Below are positions 1-7,332 of a stretch of 64,000 bases of DNA, piece by piece. Origin of the DNA: Pseudothioclava sp033100795 (GTDB lineage: Bacteria > Pseudomonadota > Alphaproteobacteria > Rhodobacterales > Rhodobacteraceae). Each line of letters starts with the position of its first letter. Positions within the stretch are counted from its first letter, which is position 1. Made by a program: the position numbers and the translations under genes. The stretch spans positions 372,001 to 436,000 of the forward strand of contig NZ_JAWLVI010000001.1 of NCBI RefSeq assembly GCF_033100795.1. Direction: 5' to 3'. The notes below the pieces were generated by a model. It saw only the letters and a program-made list of their open reading frames with translations, did not search any database and was not told the origin of the DNA.

Positions 1-413
1 ATTTCGCGGCCACGAAAGCGCAGCGTCACCTTGACCTTGTCGCCATTGGCAAGGAATTTCAGCACGCTCTTCATTTTCACTTCGTAATCGTGGGTGTCGG
101 TTCCGGGACGGAACTTCACCTCTTTGATCTCGATGATCTTCTGCTTCTTGCGGGCTTCGGCTTCGCGCTTTTGCTGTTCATACTTGAACTTGCCGAAGTC
201 CATGATCTTGCACACGGGCGGCACGGCGTTCGGAGAAATCTCCACCAGATCAAGGCCAGCCTCTTCCGCCATTTCCATGGCACGCGCAGGGCTTACCACC
301 CCGACGTTTTCCCCATCCGCGCCGATCAGGCGAATTTCTGGTGCGCGAATACGTCCGTTTACGCGAGGTCCGGTTTCGCGTTGCGGCGGGGCGTTATGCG
401 GTCTGCGGGCTAT
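1..413 (-). CDS. infC: Translation initiation factor IF-3, 5' part (continues beyond left edge)
   Basis: IF-3 binds the 30S subunit, keeps the ribosomal subunits apart and proofreads the initiator codon. The readable 137 codons cover the N-terminal domain (RETGPRVNGRIR, then EIRLIGADGENVGVV), the linker helix (KYEQQKREAEARKKQK) and the start of the C-terminal domain (VKFRPGTDTHDYEVK); the frame is open at base 1. No ATG, GTG or TTG fits the conserved N-terminus. The first in-frame ATG is about 35 codons in and would delete most of the N domain. An ATA at 413-411 follows an AGAAGG Shine-Dalgarno by 9 bases and gives the family start (M)ARRPHNAPPQRETG. Non-standard infC start codons are known and underlie IF-3 autoregulation. 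The assignment is certain; the ATA start is an inference. Confidence 0.95.
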   Translation of the reverse strand, partial: MARRPHNAPPQRETGPRVNGRIRAPEIRLIGADGENVGVVSPARAMEMAEEAGLDLVEISPNAVPPVCKIMDFGKFKYEQQKREAEARKKQKIIEIKEVKFRPGTDTHDYEVKMKSVLKFLANGDKVKVTLRFRGRE

Positions 414-601
414 GGCGGTGATCCTTCTGTAACCTTAGCGTGAATGGCCCGCAAAATAGGCTGCAATTACGGGGCTTTCAACCTCCAAAGCGCGTTTTAG
501 CCGATAAGTCGGGCTTCGAGGGGCTTAGGGTTTTCAAACGGGGGGCGGGGTGCCATATAGCACTGGTTAACTGTGCACCCGAGTGAGTGAAAGGTGGGGA
601 A

Positions 602-1240
602 ATGAACAAGTTTGCTGGTTTAGCTGTGCTGGTGGCTGCGATTGCGGCCGGAGCCTATTTTTATCTGAATTCGCAAGAGGTTGAAGAAGCCGCATCCGGT
701 ATGGCCGATGTGGCGTCGGAGGCTGCTGCGACGGTTTCTGGCGCTGCTGAGACGGCGGCTGATACCGCTGCCGGCACCATGGCCGAGACCGCGGGCGCGG
801 TAGCCGATGCCGCTGCAGGGGCCGTCGAAACCGCAACCGAGGCGGTGACCGAGGCTGCGTCGGAAGCCGCTGATGCGACCGCCGGGGCCGTCGAGGCTGC
901 AACCGAGTCGGCTTCCGACATGGCAGCAACCGCGACCGAAGCCGCGGGTGATGTGGCACAAGCCGTGGGCGACGCTGCTGCGGACGCAGCAGGTGCTGCG
1001 GCAGAGGCAACCTCGCAAGCCGTGGACGGAGCGTCCTCGATGGGCGAGGCCGTGCTCGGGGCTGCGAAGACCCTGACGGTCGAGAACTTCGATCCGGTGA
1101 AAATCGGCGAGATGATCGACGGCTCCGCCTTGGGCGATGGCACCAAAGCCACGCTGAAAGCGGCGGTTGATCTTGCGGCAGAAAATGCCGATCAGATCCC
1201 GATGGTGCTGGAGCAGGTGAAAGCCGCGCTTGGCATGTAA
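602..1240 (+). CDS. Ala-rich, N-terminally membrane-anchored protein of unknown function
   Basis: A 212-residue protein. Residues 1-20 form one hydrophobic segment (NKFAGLAVLVAAIAAGAYFYL), most likely an uncleaved anchor. Residues about 24-150 are a low-complexity Ala/Glu/Thr/Asp stretch with loosely repeated blocks such as GAVETATEAVTEAAS and GAVEAATESASDMAA; this predicts a long amphipathic helix or LEA/apolipoprotein-like rod. The last 60 residues are less repetitive (VENFDPVKIGEMIDGSALGD) and look like a small folded domain. Start chosen at ATG 602 because AAGGTGGGG lies 5-12 bases upstream; a GTG at 587 would put that motif inside the gene. It is a single gene ending in a strong terminator. 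I recognise no family and infer only an envelope location. Confidence 0.8.
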   Translation: MNKFAGLAVLVAAIAAGAYFYLNSQEVEEAASGMADVASEAAATVSGAAETAADTAAGTMAETAGAVADAAAGAVETATEAVTEAASEAADATAGAVEAATESASDMAATATEAAGDVAQAVGDAAADAAGAAAEATSQAVDGASSMGEAVLGAAKTLTVENFDPVKIGEMIDGSALGDGTKATLKAAVDLAAENADQIPMVLEQVKAALGM

Positions 1241-1257
1241 TAATGCCAGCCTGAAAT

Positions 1258-1291
1258 GAAAAAGCCGCCCTTCGGGGCGGCTTTTGTTTTG
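1258..1291 (+). terminator. Intrinsic terminator between convergent genes
   Basis: AAAGCCGCCC, a TTCG tetraloop and GGGCGGCTTT are followed by TTGTTTT. The upstream A-run gives the minus strand a T-run too, so it can end both the Ala-rich gene and the convergent reductase gene. Confidence 0.85.
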
Positions 1292-1302
1292 GGTCGGCGA
1301 TC

Positions 1303-2112
1303 TTAAACGCCGTCACCGACGAAGGCTTTTTCGACGACATATTCGCGCGGCTCGGAGTTTGCCCCCTCGCGCAGGCCAAAGCCTTCCAGCACCGCCATCA
1401 CATCCTTGTTGAACGCGAGCGAGCCGCAGACCATCGCGCGGTCGTGCGCGGCGTCCATCGGCGCGATGCCAAGGTCTTCGAACACCTTGCCGGACGCCAG
1501 ATTATCGGTGATCCGGCCCATGTGCGGGCTCTCTTCGCGGGTCGTCGTGGGGTAGTATTTCAGCTTCCCCTCGACCATCTCGCCGATCAGCTCGTCGTTC
1601 TTCAGATCCTCGACCAGACGGCGGCCGTATTCCAGTTCCTCGACCGTGCGGCAGGTGTGCATCATCACGACTTCGTCAAACTTTTCATAGACTTCCGGGT
1701 CTCGCATCAGGCTGGCAAAGGGCGCAATCCCAGTGCCGGTAGCCAGGAACCATACCCGTTTTCCGGGCAAAAGAGCGTCCACCACCAGCGTGCCCACAGG
1801 TTTCGGGCGCAGGATGATTTCCTCGCCCACCTGGATGTGCTGCAGCCGCGAGGTCAACGGCCCGTCCGGCACCTTGATCGAGTAAAACTCCAGCTCCTCG
1901 TCCCAGCTTGGCGAGGCGATCGAATAGGCGCGCAAGAGCGGTTTGCCGTTGTCGCCCAGAAGCCCGATCATCACAAACTCGCCCGAGCGGAACCGCAAAG
2001 ACTGCGGCCGCGTCACCCGAAACGAGAACAAACGGTCCGTCCAATGCGTCACAGACGTCACCGTCTGCGCGTCGGGAAGGGTTTTCACGGGCGGAATGGC
2101 TGTATCGGTCAC
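1303..2112 (-). CDS. fpr: Ferredoxin/flavodoxin-NADP+ reductase
   Basis: A 269-residue cytosolic FAD enzyme exchanging electrons between NADPH and ferredoxin or flavodoxin. The N-terminal FAD barrel carries RAYSIAS (the RxYS FAD-binding motif) and the NADP domain carries GTGIAPF. The C-terminus ends AFVGDGV, with no terminal aromatic residue; this is the bacterial subclass typified by the Rhodobacter capsulatus enzyme rather than the plastid type. Length fits the family (about 257-272). It is monocistronic, convergent with the Ala-rich gene and divergent from dctB. A TTGAT-N4-CTCAA FNR-type box lies 84 bp upstream. In this group Fpr is usually tied to oxidative stress defence and electron supply to ferredoxin; which role applies here is not shown by the sequence. 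Confidence 0.93.
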   Translation of the reverse strand: MTDTAIPPVKTLPDAQTVTSVTHWTDRLFSFRVTRPQSLRFRSGEFVMIGLLGDNGKPLLRAYSIASPSWDEELEFYSIKVPDGPLTSRLQHIQVGEEIILRPKPVGTLVVDALLPGKRVWFLATGTGIAPFASLMRDPEVYEKFDEVVMMHTCRTVEELEYGRRLVEDLKNDELIGEMVEGKLKYYPTTTREESPHMGRITDNLASGKVFEDLGIAPMDAAHDRAMVCGSLAFNKDVMAVLEGFGLREGANSEPREYVVEKAFVGDGV

Positions 2113-2195
2113 GGGGCGTCTCGTCTTTCTGGCTTGCCCCGAATGTCGGGGGCTTAAACATGTCTCGCAGATACCTGTTCAGTCGGGTGCGAGCC

Positions 2196-2209
2196 TTGAT
2201 CTAACTCAA
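2196..2209. promoter_or_regulatory. Candidate FNR/FnrL-family box
   Basis: TTGATCTAACTCAA matches the FNR consensus TTGAT-N4-ATCAA at 9 of 10 fixed positions. It lies between divergent fpr (start 2112) and dctB (start 2344) and could serve either. Single-site pattern match only. Confidence 0.35.
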
Positions 2210-2343
2210 ATCGGCACTCGGAATGGCAGATAGGCCAGAATACCGCGCGCGAAAAGCGTCTTTTCGCGGACAAGCTGCCGCAGGGGGCGCTTGATTTTCC
2301 GCTCCATGCGGTTGCATCAAGGGGCAGGAAACCCCGCGGGCGG

Positions 2344-4104
2344 ATGGTGATGCTGACACGGTTTACAGTTCTGGCGATTGCGCTGGCCGCGATGGTGGCA
2401 GGTGCGGCCGAGGTGTGGATGCTGTCTGCGCGCGAAGGGCTTGGGCGGCTGGAGGACCGTGCGCAGGCCGATTTGCGGCTTGCAGCGGACCGGTTGGTCA
2501 CGGCACTGGCGCAATATCGCGAGGTCGCGGTTCTGGCCGCCGAGCACCCCTATGTGGCCTCGCTTGCACGCGATGGTGGTGGCGCGATTGCGCCCGAGGC
2601 GGTCGCGGCGGTTCTGCGGCGCATGGCGGATCGGGCCGGTGCGCGCGATATTCTTTTGCTCGCGCCCGACGGGCGGGTTCTGGCTGGTCCCGAAGGCGCG
2701 CCCGAGCGCTTACCCCTTACGCCCGAGCTGGCGCGCGCGGCGCAGGGTGCAAGCGGAATGCACCACCATGTCGAACCCGAGACCGCGCGCCGGTTGTTCA
2801 CCTTTTCGGCGCCGGTGTTCGAGATGGCCGGCCCTGTCGCGGGGATTGTGCTTTTGCGCATCGAGGCCGACCGCGTCGAGGCGCAGGGGCGCGGCGATCC
2901 GGTTCCGGTGTGGTTCAGCGATGCGCAAGGCGTGACCTTTCTGGCGAACCGGCTTGAGATGGTGTTCGAAGTCGACCGGCCTGTTGCCCTTCTGGCGGGG
3001 GACTATCCGTCTGCCACGCCTTTGCGCCGCGTCCATCGCCCCGTGCAAGAGGTCGCGGGGTTCGATCTGGTGACGGCGGGGGGCTATCTGCCCGAACTGG
3101 GGCTGCCGGTGACGCAGGATCTTCCGGTGATCGGGATGACGGGTCATGCGCTGGCCGATGCGCAAGGGGTTCTGAATACGGCGCGAACACTGGCGCTGGC
3201 GGCGGCGCTTGGCGGCGTGGGCATCGTTGCGGTAATCCTTGCGCTTTGGGAACGGCGGCGCACGCTGGCTGCGCGGCTTGAGGTCGAGGCGCGGGCGAAT
3301 GCGGCGTTGGAAATGCGGGTGAGCGAGCGCACGGCAGAGCTTTCAACGGCGAATGAGCAGTTGAAACGCACGCAGGCGGAACTGGTGCAGGCGGGCAAGC
3401 TCTCGGCGCTCGGGCAGATGTCGGCGGGGATCAGCCACGAGCTGAACCAGCCCCTGATGGCGATCGGGTCTTATGCGGAAAACGCTGAACTGCTGCTGGA
3501 ACGCGGGCGCAAGGAGGAGGCGGCAGAGAACCTCTCGCGGATTGCCGATCTGTCGCGCCGGATGGGGCGGATCATCCGCAACCTGCGCGCCTTTGCCCGG
3601 CAAGAGGCCGAACCGGCGACGCGGGTGGGGCTTGCTGCGGTGGTGGAAAGCGCGCTGGAGATTGCGCAGATGCGGCTGGAGCGCGCGGGCGTCACCGTGG
3701 ACTGGAGGCGCCCCGATTTTCCGGCGATTGTGATGGCGGGCGAGGTGCGGCTCAGTCAGGTCGTCGTGAACCTCCTGGCGAATGCGGCCGATGCGATGGC
3801 GGATAGCCTGGTGAAGCGGGTGGACATCAGGATCACGCGGCCCGCCAAGGGCCGGATCGCCCTTGTCTTGCGTGACAGTGGTCCCGGTATCCGCGAGCCG
3901 GACCGCATTTTCGACCCGTTCTATTCGACAAAAGAGGTGGGTTCAGCCGAGGGGATGGGGCTTGGCCTGTCGATCTCTTACGGGTTGGTGCAGGGGTTCG
4001 GCGGTAGCCTGACGGGGGGGAATGCGCCGGATGGCGGGGCGGTGTTTACCGTCGAGCTGAATGAGGCGCCCGCGCCGATGGTGGATAAGGAGCACGCGGC
4101 ATGA
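2344..4104 (+). CDS. dctB: C4-dicarboxylate sensor histidine kinase DctB
   Basis: A 586-residue inner-membrane kinase predicted to sense C4-dicarboxylates in the periplasm and phosphorylate DctD. TM1 is at about 5-25, a periplasmic sensor (double PAS/Cache-like, about 30-280) follows, and TM2 is at about 281-301. Next come a coiled linker (EARANAALEMRVSERTAEL), a HisKA H-box with His365 (AGISHELNQPL) and an HATPase domain with the N box (NLLANAADAM), DSGPGI and GMGLGLSIS. These are hallmarks of the DctB subfamily. The gene overlaps dctD by 4 bases (ATGA), so the two are translationally coupled. Start at ATG 2344 has only a weak upstream purine tract (GCGGGCGG); ATG 2350 is an alternative. The dctPQM genes immediately downstream support the role. 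Confidence 0.92.
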   Translation: MVMLTRFTVLAIALAAMVAGAAEVWMLSAREGLGRLEDRAQADLRLAADRLVTALAQYREVAVLAAEHPYVASLARDGGGAIAPEAVAAVLRRMADRAGARDILLLAPDGRVLAGPEGAPERLPLTPELARAAQGASGMHHHVEPETARRLFTFSAPVFEMAGPVAGIVLLRIEADRVEAQGRGDPVPVWFSDAQGVTFLANRLEMVFEVDRPVALLAGDYPSATPLRRVHRPVQEVAGFDLVTAGGYLPELGLPVTQDLPVIGMTGHALADAQGVLNTARTLALAAALGGVGIVAVILALWERRRTLAARLEVEARANAALEMRVSERTAELSTANEQLKRTQAELVQAGKLSALGQMSAGISHELNQPLMAIGSYAENAELLLERGRKEEAAENLSRIADLSRRMGRIIRNLRAFARQEAEPATRVGLAAVVESALEIAQMRLERAGVTVDWRRPDFPAIVMAGEVRLSQVVVNLLANAADAMADSLVKRVDIRITRPAKGRIALVLRDSGPGIREPDRIFDPFYSTKEVGSAEGMGLGLSISYGLVQGFGGSLTGGNAPDGGAVFTVELNEAPAPMVDKEHAA

Positions 4105-5321
4105 AGGTTCTGGTTGTCGATGACGATCGCGCGGTGCGCGAGGCACTTGGCCAGACGCTTGATCTGGCGGGGCTTACGCCGGTTCTGTGTGGCTCGTATA
4201 TCGAGGCCAAGGACCACATCAGCCCCGAGTTTGACGGCATTGTGCTGACCGATATACGGATGCCGGGCAAAGACGGTTTTCAGCTATTGGAGTTCGCGCA
4301 CGGGGCGGATGCGGAGCTGCCTGTGATCTTGCTGACCGGCGAGGGAGATGTGCCGATGGCGGTGAAAGCGATGGCGGGCGGGGCGTTTGATTTTCTTGAA
4401 AAACCATGTTCTGCCAAGGATTTGCTGGCCGTTGTTCAGAAGGCGCTCAAGACCCGCGCGCTTGTGATGGAGAACCGCCGCCTGCACCGCGAAATCCGGC
4501 GCGGGGATGCGGCAGCGCGGATGTTGGTGGGCGCGTCCCCTGTGGCCGAAGCCCTGCGCGAACAGGCGCGCAAGGCCGCGCGCTCGGGCGCCGAGGTGCT
4601 GATTTCCGGCGCGCCGGGGGCGGGCAATTCGAAGGTGGCCGAGGTGATCCATCTGTTGTCCGCAGCCGCCCCCCGCGCCTTTGTCAAACTCGCAGCCGCA
4701 GGGCTGTCGCCCGAGGACTTGGCCGCCGGATTTACCCGCGCCGAAGAGGGCACGCTGTATCTCGACGAGGTGGCCGACCTGCCGCAGCCCGCGCAATTCG
4801 CATTGATCGACCTGCTGGAAACCAGCCCTTCAACGCGCCTTATCGCGGGCACCTATCGCGATCTGGCGGCGGATGCGCGGGCAGGGCGCTTTCACCCCGA
4901 TCTCTACTGGAAGCTCGAGGTGATGCGGGTGCGGATCCCCTCGCTCTCCGAGCGTCCCGAGGACATCCCGCTCTTGTTCCGCCATTATGTGCAGCTTGCC
5001 TGCGAACAATCGGGCCTGCCCTTGCCCGAGGTGCCGCCCGAGATGAACACCCATCTGATGGAGCGCGACTGGCCGGGCAATGCGCGCGCGCTGATGACCG
5101 AAGCGATGCGCTTTGCGATGGGCCTGGTGGCGGAAGGCGCGGATGACGCGGGGCAGGGCTTGGCCGAGCGGATGCACCGCGTCGAACGCTCGATGCTGGT
5201 CGAGGCGCTGAGCCACGCCAAGGGCAACGCGACCGAAGCCGCAGGGGCGCTCAAACTGCCGCGTAAAACCTTTTACGACAAGCTCGCGCGGCACGGGTTA
5301 AAGCCCGAATCTTTCCGCTAG
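4101..5321 (+). CDS. dctD: DctD-type response regulator with a degenerate AAA+ domain
   Basis: A 406-residue regulator. The receiver domain is intact: acidic pocket VVDDD, phospho-acceptor Asp51 (LTDIRMP), Thr79 and Lys101 (LEKP). The C-terminus is a Fis-type helix-turn-helix (KGNATEAAGALKLPRKTFYDKL). The central AAA+ domain is recognisable but damaged. Walker A reads GAPGAGNS (170-177), with Asn where Lys is required. The GAFTGA sigma54-contact loop is absent. The arginine-finger segment FRxDLYYR reads FHPDLYWK, so both arginines are gone. Walker B (TLYLDEV) remains. It therefore probably binds DNA in a phosphorylation-dependent way without ATP-driven remodelling of sigma54. Known DctD proteins are sigma54 activators; this one is an exception. 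Confidence 0.85.
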   Translation: MKVLVVDDDRAVREALGQTLDLAGLTPVLCGSYIEAKDHISPEFDGIVLTDIRMPGKDGFQLLEFAHGADAELPVILLTGEGDVPMAVKAMAGGAFDFLEKPCSAKDLLAVVQKALKTRALVMENRRLHREIRRGDAAARMLVGASPVAEALREQARKAARSGAEVLISGAPGAGNSKVAEVIHLLSAAAPRAFVKLAAAGLSPEDLAAGFTRAEEGTLYLDEVADLPQPAQFALIDLLETSPSTRLIAGTYRDLAADARAGRFHPDLYWKLEVMRVRIPSLSERPEDIPLLFRHYVQLACEQSGLPLPEVPPEMNTHLMERDWPGNARALMTEAMRFAMGLVAEGADDAGQGLAERMHRVERSMLVEALSHAKGNATEAAGALKLPRKTFYDKLARHGLKPESFR

Positions 5322-5334
5322 GGCAGGCGCGACC

Positions 5335-5352
5335 CGTGCGGCATTTCGCCCG
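5335..5352. promoter_or_regulatory. Candidate DctD site 1 (weak)
   Basis: CGTGCGGCATTTCGCCCG shares GTGCGG and the central AT-TCGC spacing with the stronger palindrome downstream. The centres are 33 bp apart, about three helical turns, as expected for tandem binding on one face. Confidence 0.35.
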
Positions 5353-5367
5353 TCAGGCGCTAACATC

Positions 5368-5385
5368 TGTGTGAAATTCCGCACA
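5368..5385. promoter_or_regulatory. Candidate DctD site 2 (strong palindrome)
   Basis: TGTGTGAAATTCCGCACA is a near-perfect 18-bp dyad closely resembling the DctD palindrome (TGTGCGG...CCGCACA) known from rhizobial dct promoters, quoted from memory. It lies 180 bp upstream of dctP. Confidence 0.55.
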
Positions 5386-5389
5386 TGCC

Positions 5390-5419
5390 TTGCGGGCCCG
5401 CATGGGGTGAAAATTTATA
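5390..5419 (+). promoter_or_regulatory. Candidate sigma70-type dctP promoter
   Basis: TTGCGG (5390-5395), an 18-base spacer and TTTATA (5414-5419) follow DctD site 2 directly, inside an AT-rich island (5410-5455) that is unusual for this genome. No convincing sigma54 -24/-12 element is present. Pattern-based only. Confidence 0.35.
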
Positions 5420-5564
5420 AGTCATTAAAATACAACAAAAATCAGACTCTTTTCGCGAGCTATCACGAAACTGTTGATCGGCTATGCGTCTCGCGGTTGG
5501 CTTGCATCAGGCGTCGCCACAGCGGCGCGATACTTGTGCCGAATGGCATTCATGGGAGGAAATC

Positions 5565-6566
5565 ATGAAAAAGTTTACCGCCGCGATGACGGCAATTGCT
5601 CTGGTCACCGTTGCAGCTCCGGCCTTCGCCCAGTGCGACTCGGGCGAGATGGTCATCAAGTTCAGCCACGTCACGAACACCGACAAGCATCCCAAAGGCA
5701 TCGCAGCACAGCTGTTCGCAGACCGTGTCAACGCCGAGATGAACGGCAAGGCCTGTGTCGAGGTCTACCCGAACTCGACGCTTTATAATGACGATCAGGT
5801 GCTTGAAGCGATGCTTCAGGGCGATGTGCAGATGGCGGCTCCGTCGCTGTCGAAGTTCGAGACCTTCACCAAGGTGTTCCGCATTTTCGACCTGCCGTTC
5901 ATGTTCAAGAACATGGAAGCCGTGGACGAGTTCCAGAACTCGGAAACCGGTCAGGCGATGAAAGAATCGATGACGCGCCGCGGCCTTCTGGGCCTTGGCT
6001 TCTGGCATAACGGCCTGAAGCAATTCTCGGCCAACAAACCGCTTGAGCTGCCGACCGATGCGGCTGGCCTGAAGTTCCGCGTGCAGCCGTCGGACGTTCT
6101 GGTCGCGCAGATGGAAGCGCTGAAGGCATCCGCTCAGCCGATGGCCTTCTCGGAGGTTTATGGCGCGCTGCAAACCGGCGTTGTCGATGGTCAGGAAAAC
6201 ACCTGGTCGAACATCTATGGCCAGAAGTTCTTTGAGGTTCAGGACGGCTCGACCGAAACCAACCACGGCGTTCTCGACTATATGGTCGTGACCAGCGTCG
6301 ACTGGTGGGAAGGCCTGCCCGAAGACATCCGCACCCAACTCGGCACGATCATGGACGAAGTGACCGCATCGCGGAACGCCGCGATTGCCGAGGTCGACGC
6401 GAACAACCGTCAGGCCATTCTGGATGCTGGCGGCGTGATCCGCGAACTGACCCCCGAACAGCGTCAGGCATGGGTCGACGCGATGAAGCCGGTCTGGTCC
6501 AAGTTCGAAGCCGATGTTGGCACGGATAACATTGCCGCCGCGCAAGAGATCAACGCCAAGCACTGA
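5565..6566 (+). CDS. dctP: TRAP transporter solute-binding protein DctP
   Basis: A 333-residue periplasmic binding protein that captures C4-dicarboxylates (malate, succinate, fumarate) for the DctQM permease. Signal peptide MKKFTAAMTAIALVTVAAPAFA is cut before QCDSGEMV. DctP family features include IKFSHVTNTDKHPKG near the N-terminus, the substrate-carboxylate arginine segment LKFRVQPSDV and ALQTGVVDGQENTWSNI. Start at ATG 5565 follows GGGAGGAAATC, a strong ribosome binding site. Tandem DctD-type palindromes lie upstream. A stem-loop with a T-tract separates it from dctQ, which should make dctP mRNA more abundant than dctQM. Substrate class is inferred from DctP similarity and the linked dctBD genes. 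Confidence 0.95.
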   Translation: MKKFTAAMTAIALVTVAAPAFAQCDSGEMVIKFSHVTNTDKHPKGIAAQLFADRVNAEMNGKACVEVYPNSTLYNDDQVLEAMLQGDVQMAAPSLSKFETFTKVFRIFDLPFMFKNMEAVDEFQNSETGQAMKESMTRRGLLGLGFWHNGLKQFSANKPLELPTDAAGLKFRVQPSDVLVAQMEALKASAQPMAFSEVYGALQTGVVDGQENTWSNIYGQKFFEVQDGSTETNHGVLDYMVVTSVDWWEGLPEDIRTQLGTIMDEVTASRNAAIAEVDANNRQAILDAGGVIRELTPEQRQAWVDAMKPVWSKFEADVGTDNIAAAQEINAKH

Positions 6567-6590
6567 TCTGTCCCAAGGGGCCAGACACCA

Positions 6591-6620
6591 GCCCCGCGCG
6601 CAGGCCGCGCGGGGCTTTTT
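6591..6620 (+). terminator. Intercistronic terminator/attenuator between dctP and dctQ
   Basis: GCCCCGCGCG, loop CAGGC, CGCGCGGGGC and TTTTT form a textbook intrinsic terminator inside the operon. It probably allows partial read-through, giving excess binding protein over membrane subunits. Confidence 0.75.
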
Positions 6621-6648
6621 GCGAACACCCGCCAAAAAGGGGGACAGC

Positions 6649-7326
6649 ATGTCCGCTCATGCCCACGGGCCGCGCCAAGGCGGCCATCTGATCGACCATT
6701 TCGAAGAAGGCGCTATCGCGCTGATCCTTGGTGCGATGACCGTGATTACCTTCATCAACGTTGTTCTGCGCTATCTGTTCAACTCCGCGCTGATATGGGG
6801 TCTGGAACTGACGTCGATCCTTTTTGCATGGCTGGTTATTCTGGGCGTGTCCTACGCGTTCAAAAAGACGGCCCATCTTGGGGTGGATGCGCTGATTAAC
6901 ATTGCGCCGCCGTCCAGCCGTCGCCTGCTGGCGATTATCTCGGCGCTGGCCTGTGTGATTTACGCGCTGTTGCTGATGAAGGGCGCATGGGACTACTGGG
7001 CGCCCTATGCCGCGCTCGAGCGGACCTCGGGCCACTGGTTCCCGACCGGATTCGAGAAGACCCGCGATCAGGCATGGTATGAAACCGATCAGGTGCCGAT
7101 GCTGTGGATTTTCAGCTGGCTCGAGCCGCTGATCAATCAGGGCGAGGCCTATGACAAGCTGCCGCGCGTGATCCCCTATTTCATTCTTCCCTTCGGCGTG
7201 GCGCTGATCGTGCTGCGGGTCACGCAAGCGACGCTGCGCGTCATCTCTGGGCGTCAGGAAAGCCTGATCGTCAGCCACGAAGCCGAAGACGACGTCGAGC
7301 GCGTCGCAGCGGCCAATCAGGAGTAA
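6649..7326 (+). CDS. dctQ: TRAP transporter small permease DctQ
   Basis: A 225-residue inner-membrane protein, the small subunit that pairs with DctM. Four hydrophobic segments are visible at about 20-42, 50-70, 90-112 and 175-200, with the conserved DctQ stretch NVVLRYLFNSALIWGLELT. A longer than usual polar loop (about 113-170, GAWDYWAPYAALERTSGHWF to QGEAYDKLPR) sits between TM3 and TM4. Start at ATG 6649 follows AAAGGGGGACAGC. It is 6 bases from dctM, so the two are co-translated. The linked dctP and dctM genes make the assignment secure. Confidence 0.93.
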   Translation: MSAHAHGPRQGGHLIDHFEEGAIALILGAMTVITFINVVLRYLFNSALIWGLELTSILFAWLVILGVSYAFKKTAHLGVDALINIAPPSSRRLLAIISALACVIYALLLMKGAWDYWAPYAALERTSGHWFPTGFEKTRDQAWYETDQVPMLWIFSWLEPLINQGEAYDKLPRVIPYFILPFGVALIVLRVTQATLRVISGRQESLIVSHEAEDDVERVAAANQE

Positions 7327-7332
7327 GCGCTT

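Noticed and set aside
567..1379. Open frame on the minus strand opposite the Ala-rich gene, rich in Arg, Pro and Ser
   Set aside because: It spans a strong terminator and overlaps the fpr gene; codon pattern marks it as a shadow of the Ala-rich repeats.
5499..5512. GG-N10-GC element upstream of dctP resembling a sigma54 -24/-12 box
   Set aside because: The -12 part reads CAGGC instead of TTGC, and the linked DctD lacks the residues needed to activate sigma54. Such a spaced pair is expected by chance in this GC-rich DNA.
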